7,205 nucleotides of DNA from an uncultured Chitinophagaceae bacterium (GTDB lineage Bacteria; Bacteroidota; Bacteroidia; Chitinophagales; Chitinophagaceae): NCBI GenBank assembly GCA_946885665.1, contig CAMPGT010000204.1:1-7205 (forward strand), written 5' to 3'. A program made the translations under genes and the position numbers. A model generated the notes under the pieces. The model saw nothing but the letters and a program-made list of their open reading frames with translations, did not search any database and was not told where the DNA came from. Shown piece by piece: positions 6,215-7,205 of this stretch; positions within the stretch are counted from its first letter, which is position 1, and every line of letters begins with the position of its first letter.

Positions 6215-6622
6215 CGCGGTCCGCGAAAGAGCCACTTTTTCAGGTTCCTGCAGTCGGGTCCTTCTTGCGCTTAGTTTGCTGAATGACCAGTAGGAAGCGA
6301 CCAGCAGTGCGAAGAATACAACGGGGCCGATCCTTGCGGATAAGGGGTCGCCTGAAGCACTATGCGCAATAAACGCTGAGATGAAGGTTATGGCAAAGCC
6401 GGCATATGCCCAGTCTTTGATCCGTGTGGCTAAAGGAGCGAGCAATACGACAACGCCAATCAATTTCGCGATGGCCAGTTCAATGCGGAAGTACGAGGGA
6501 AATCCCAGGTGCGAGAAACCCTTGTCGATAAGCGGGTCGGTGAAGTAAGCATAGGCCGAATAAGTCATCATCAATGCGATAATTGCTGTGGTCGACCAAT
6601 AGGTAATTTTAGTGCTTTTCAT
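6209..6622 (-). CDS. DoxX-like (DoxX_2) membrane protein (137 aa)
   Basis: This small integral inner-membrane protein has four helices at about 8-27, 46-64, 71-88 and 97-114, the size and topology of the DoxX-like family. KITYWSTTAIIAL, GFSHLGFPSYFRIELAIAKLIG, and the RIKDWAYAGF segment ahead of helix 3 are typical of the group. Molecular activity is not established for this branch; DoxX relatives elsewhere are linked to thiosulfate:quinone oxidation or to membrane redox stress, and nothing here proves either. The C-terminal tail (115-137) is basic and polar. It starts 104 bases from, and divergent to, an HxlR regulator, an arrangement often seen for genes that such regulators control. A perfect minus-strand TAnnTTTG element lies 21 bases before the ATG. 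Confidence 0.9.
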   Translation of the reverse strand: MKSTKITYWSTTAIIALMMTYSAYAYFTDPLIDKGFSHLGFPSYFRIELAIAKLIGVVVLLAPLATRIKDWAYAGFAITFISAFIAHSASGDPLSARIGPVVFFALLVASYWSFSKLSARRTRLQEPEKVALSRTAA

Positions 6623-6638
6623 GTCTTAATTGTTTTGC

Positions 6639-6654
6639 AGGTACAAAAATACCT
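6639..6654. promoter_or_regulatory. inverted repeat AGGTA-N6-TACCT over the doxX-like -7 element
   Basis: AGGTACAAAAATACCT has 5-bp arms around a 6-base spacer. It covers the whole minus-strand -7 element and touches the first base of the plus-strand one, so a protein bound here would block both promoters. The arms resemble the GGTTA/TAACC sites further right, suggesting the same protein might recognise both; this is inference. Confidence 0.42.
6644..6651 (-). promoter_or_regulatory. -7 promoter element for the DoxX-like gene
   Basis: The minus strand reads TATTTTTG, a perfect match to the Bacteroidota -7 consensus TAnnTTTG. It would start transcription near 6638, giving a leader of about 16 bases. 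The nearest TTG that could serve as a -33 element lies only about 14 bases upstream, shorter than usual, so activity may be weak or need an activator. Confidence 0.5.
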
Positions 6655-6661
6655 ACCTTTG
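6654..6661 (+). promoter_or_regulatory. -7 promoter element for the HxlR-family gene
   Basis: TACCTTTG matches the TAnnTTTG consensus perfectly. A TTTTG at 6633-6637 could be the -33 element with a 16-base spacer, slightly short. The transcript would begin near 6667, at the left arm of the large inverted repeat, with a leader of about 60 bases. Confidence 0.55.
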
Positions 6662-6666
6662 CTAGC

Positions 6667-6706
6667 AAAAGGTTACTAGTATACTTTTGGTTAGCGGTAA
6701 CCTTTT
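6667..6706. promoter_or_regulatory. 10-bp inverted repeat, candidate HxlR operator
   Basis: AAAAGGTTAC (6667-6676) and GTAACCTTTT (6697-6706) are perfect inverted copies separated by 20 bases. Inside, GGTTA-N4-TAACC (6689-6702) forms a tighter 14-base palindrome sharing the right arm, and TACTAGTA (6674-6681) is an 8-base palindrome next to the left arm. The block lies between the predicted HxlR transcription start and its ATG, where a bound protein would repress. HxlR proteins are dimeric winged-helix regulators that commonly bind such sites next to their own gene. In RNA the arms plus the following T-run could also form an A/U-rich attenuator hairpin. Confidence 0.55.
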
Positions 6707-6726
6707 TGTTAGTTAAACGTTTTGTT

Positions 6727-7107
6727 ATGAAAGGAGCAGTTGCTGAAAAAACAAAGCATGCAGCCCGGCATTGCCAGAGAGCGCTGTTGGCTGTGGAAGA
6801 CGCTTTATACGTCATCGGGGGAAAATGGAAATTAAAGATCATCATATCCCTGCAGGAGCATGGTAACCTGCGCTTCAACCAGTTGCAGCGGATCGTTTCC
6901 GGTATTTCGGCGAGGGTATTGTCGGCCGAACTGAAGGAACTGGAGATGAACGGTTTTGTGAAGAGGAAAGTGGATGTTGACGGGCCGGTGCTGGTAGAGT
7001 ACGAGCTTACGGGGTACAGCGATACGCTGAATGACGTACTGCAGTCGATGGTGAAATGGGGAACGAAACACCGTGAAAAGATCCGGCGCGAATACAAAGA
7101 GAAATAG
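6727..7107 (+). CDS. HxlR-family winged-helix transcriptional regulator (126 aa)
   Basis: This cytoplasmic DNA-binding dimer matches the HxlR family throughout: CQRALLAVEDALYVIGGKWKLKIIISL (16-42), LRFNQLQRIVSGISARVLSAELKELEMNGFVKR (48-80, the helix-turn-helix and the lead into the wing), VEYELT (90-95) and a C-terminal dimer helix with SMVKWGTKH (107-115). The single cysteine, Cys16, sits at the N-terminal position used as a redox or electrophile sensor in relatives such as YodB, so thiol sensing is possible but unproven. The ATG at 6727 is preferred; a TTG at 6706 would add seven residues and would fall on the inverted repeat. The gene is divergent from the DoxX-like gene and shares its operator-rich 104-base control region, which suggests autoregulation and control of that gene. 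Length is typical. Confidence 0.93.
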   Translation: MKGAVAEKTKHAARHCQRALLAVEDALYVIGGKWKLKIIISLQEHGNLRFNQLQRIVSGISARVLSAELKELEMNGFVKRKVDVDGPVLVEYELTGYSDTLNDVLQSMVKWGTKHREKIRREYKEK

Positions 7108-7121
7108 TGAAGTTTCGGTCG

Positions 7122-7205
7122 TTACCTTTCTGTGCTCTCGCTTTTCCAACCTGTAAGCAATACGCCCGCAATAACGAGTATGGTGCCGATGATCTGCCCT
7201 CCGTG
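7122..7205 (-). CDS. C-terminal end of a membrane transporter, DMT/EamA or SMR type (partial)
   Basis: The minus strand from the window edge reads 27 residues, HGGQIIGTILVIAGVLLTGW then KSESTER, to a TAA at 7122-7124. The 'GqiiGtilviaGvlL' final helix followed by a short charged tail is typical of the last transmembrane segment of drug/metabolite (EamA) or small multidrug resistance exporters. Only this tail is present, so the subfamily cannot be decided. It converges on the HxlR gene, with 14 bases between stop codons. The rest of the gene lies beyond the window. Confidence 0.6.
   Translation of the reverse strand, partial: HGGQIIGTILVIAGVLLTGWKSESTER

Noticed and set aside
6706..6726. TTG start giving a 7-residue longer HxlR protein
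   Set aside because: The TTG falls at the right arm of the inverted repeat, the extra residues are not part of the family, and an ATG at 6727 is available.
6609..7097. 162-codon minus-strand frame over the HxlR gene
   Set aside because: It is antisense to a clearly conserved HxlR protein and is Ser/Thr/Phe-rich with no domain, as expected for a shadow frame.

Overview
The window looks like chromosomal DNA from a member of the Bacteroidota, most likely a Chitinophagaceae- or Cytophagales-type soil or water bacterium. Four things point there: an 808-residue MacB/FtsX-type permease of the kind these genomes carry as stand-alone genes, a lipoprotein ending like the DUF6252 families, an LVIVD-repeat protein of the type common in this phylum, and TAnnTTTG promoter elements in the divergent region at the right end. 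Base composition is moderate and even. I see no transposase, integrase, CRISPR array, tRNA or rRNA.

Layout from left to right. On the plus strand, the 3' part of an LVIVD-repeat beta-propeller protein (1-1023, cut by the window edge) is followed by a 123-residue uncharacterised protein made of two similar halves (1132-1503). On the minus strand follow, in transcription order, the large permease (5347-2921), a possible 68-residue two-helix membrane protein (2815-2609) and a zinc-dependent MDR dehydrogenase resembling L-galactonate 5-dehydrogenase LgoD/YjjN (2534-1518). The dehydrogenase converges on the 123-residue gene with only 14 bases between the stop codons. Divergent from the permease is a DUF6252-like lipoprotein with four extra cysteines (5573-6136). 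It converges on a DoxX-like membrane protein (6622-6209), which is transcribed away from an HxlR-family regulator (6727-7107). The last bases encode the C-terminal end of another membrane protein on the minus strand, probably a DMT/EamA-type or SMR transporter (7205-7122).

The one clear regulatory unit is the HxlR/DoxX pair. Their starts are 104 bases apart, and each strand carries a perfect TAnnTTTG element with only two bases between them. The space also holds inverted repeats built on GGTTA/TAACC and AGGTA/TACCT. I infer an autoregulated HxlR switch controlling the DoxX-like protein. The other genes look like ordinary, functionally unlinked housekeeping or envelope genes. No multi-gene system that I would call new is visible. 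The least explained items are the two-repeat 123-residue protein with its odd leader (a 16-bp palindrome plus a near-copy of the gene's own start) and the small membrane ORF.
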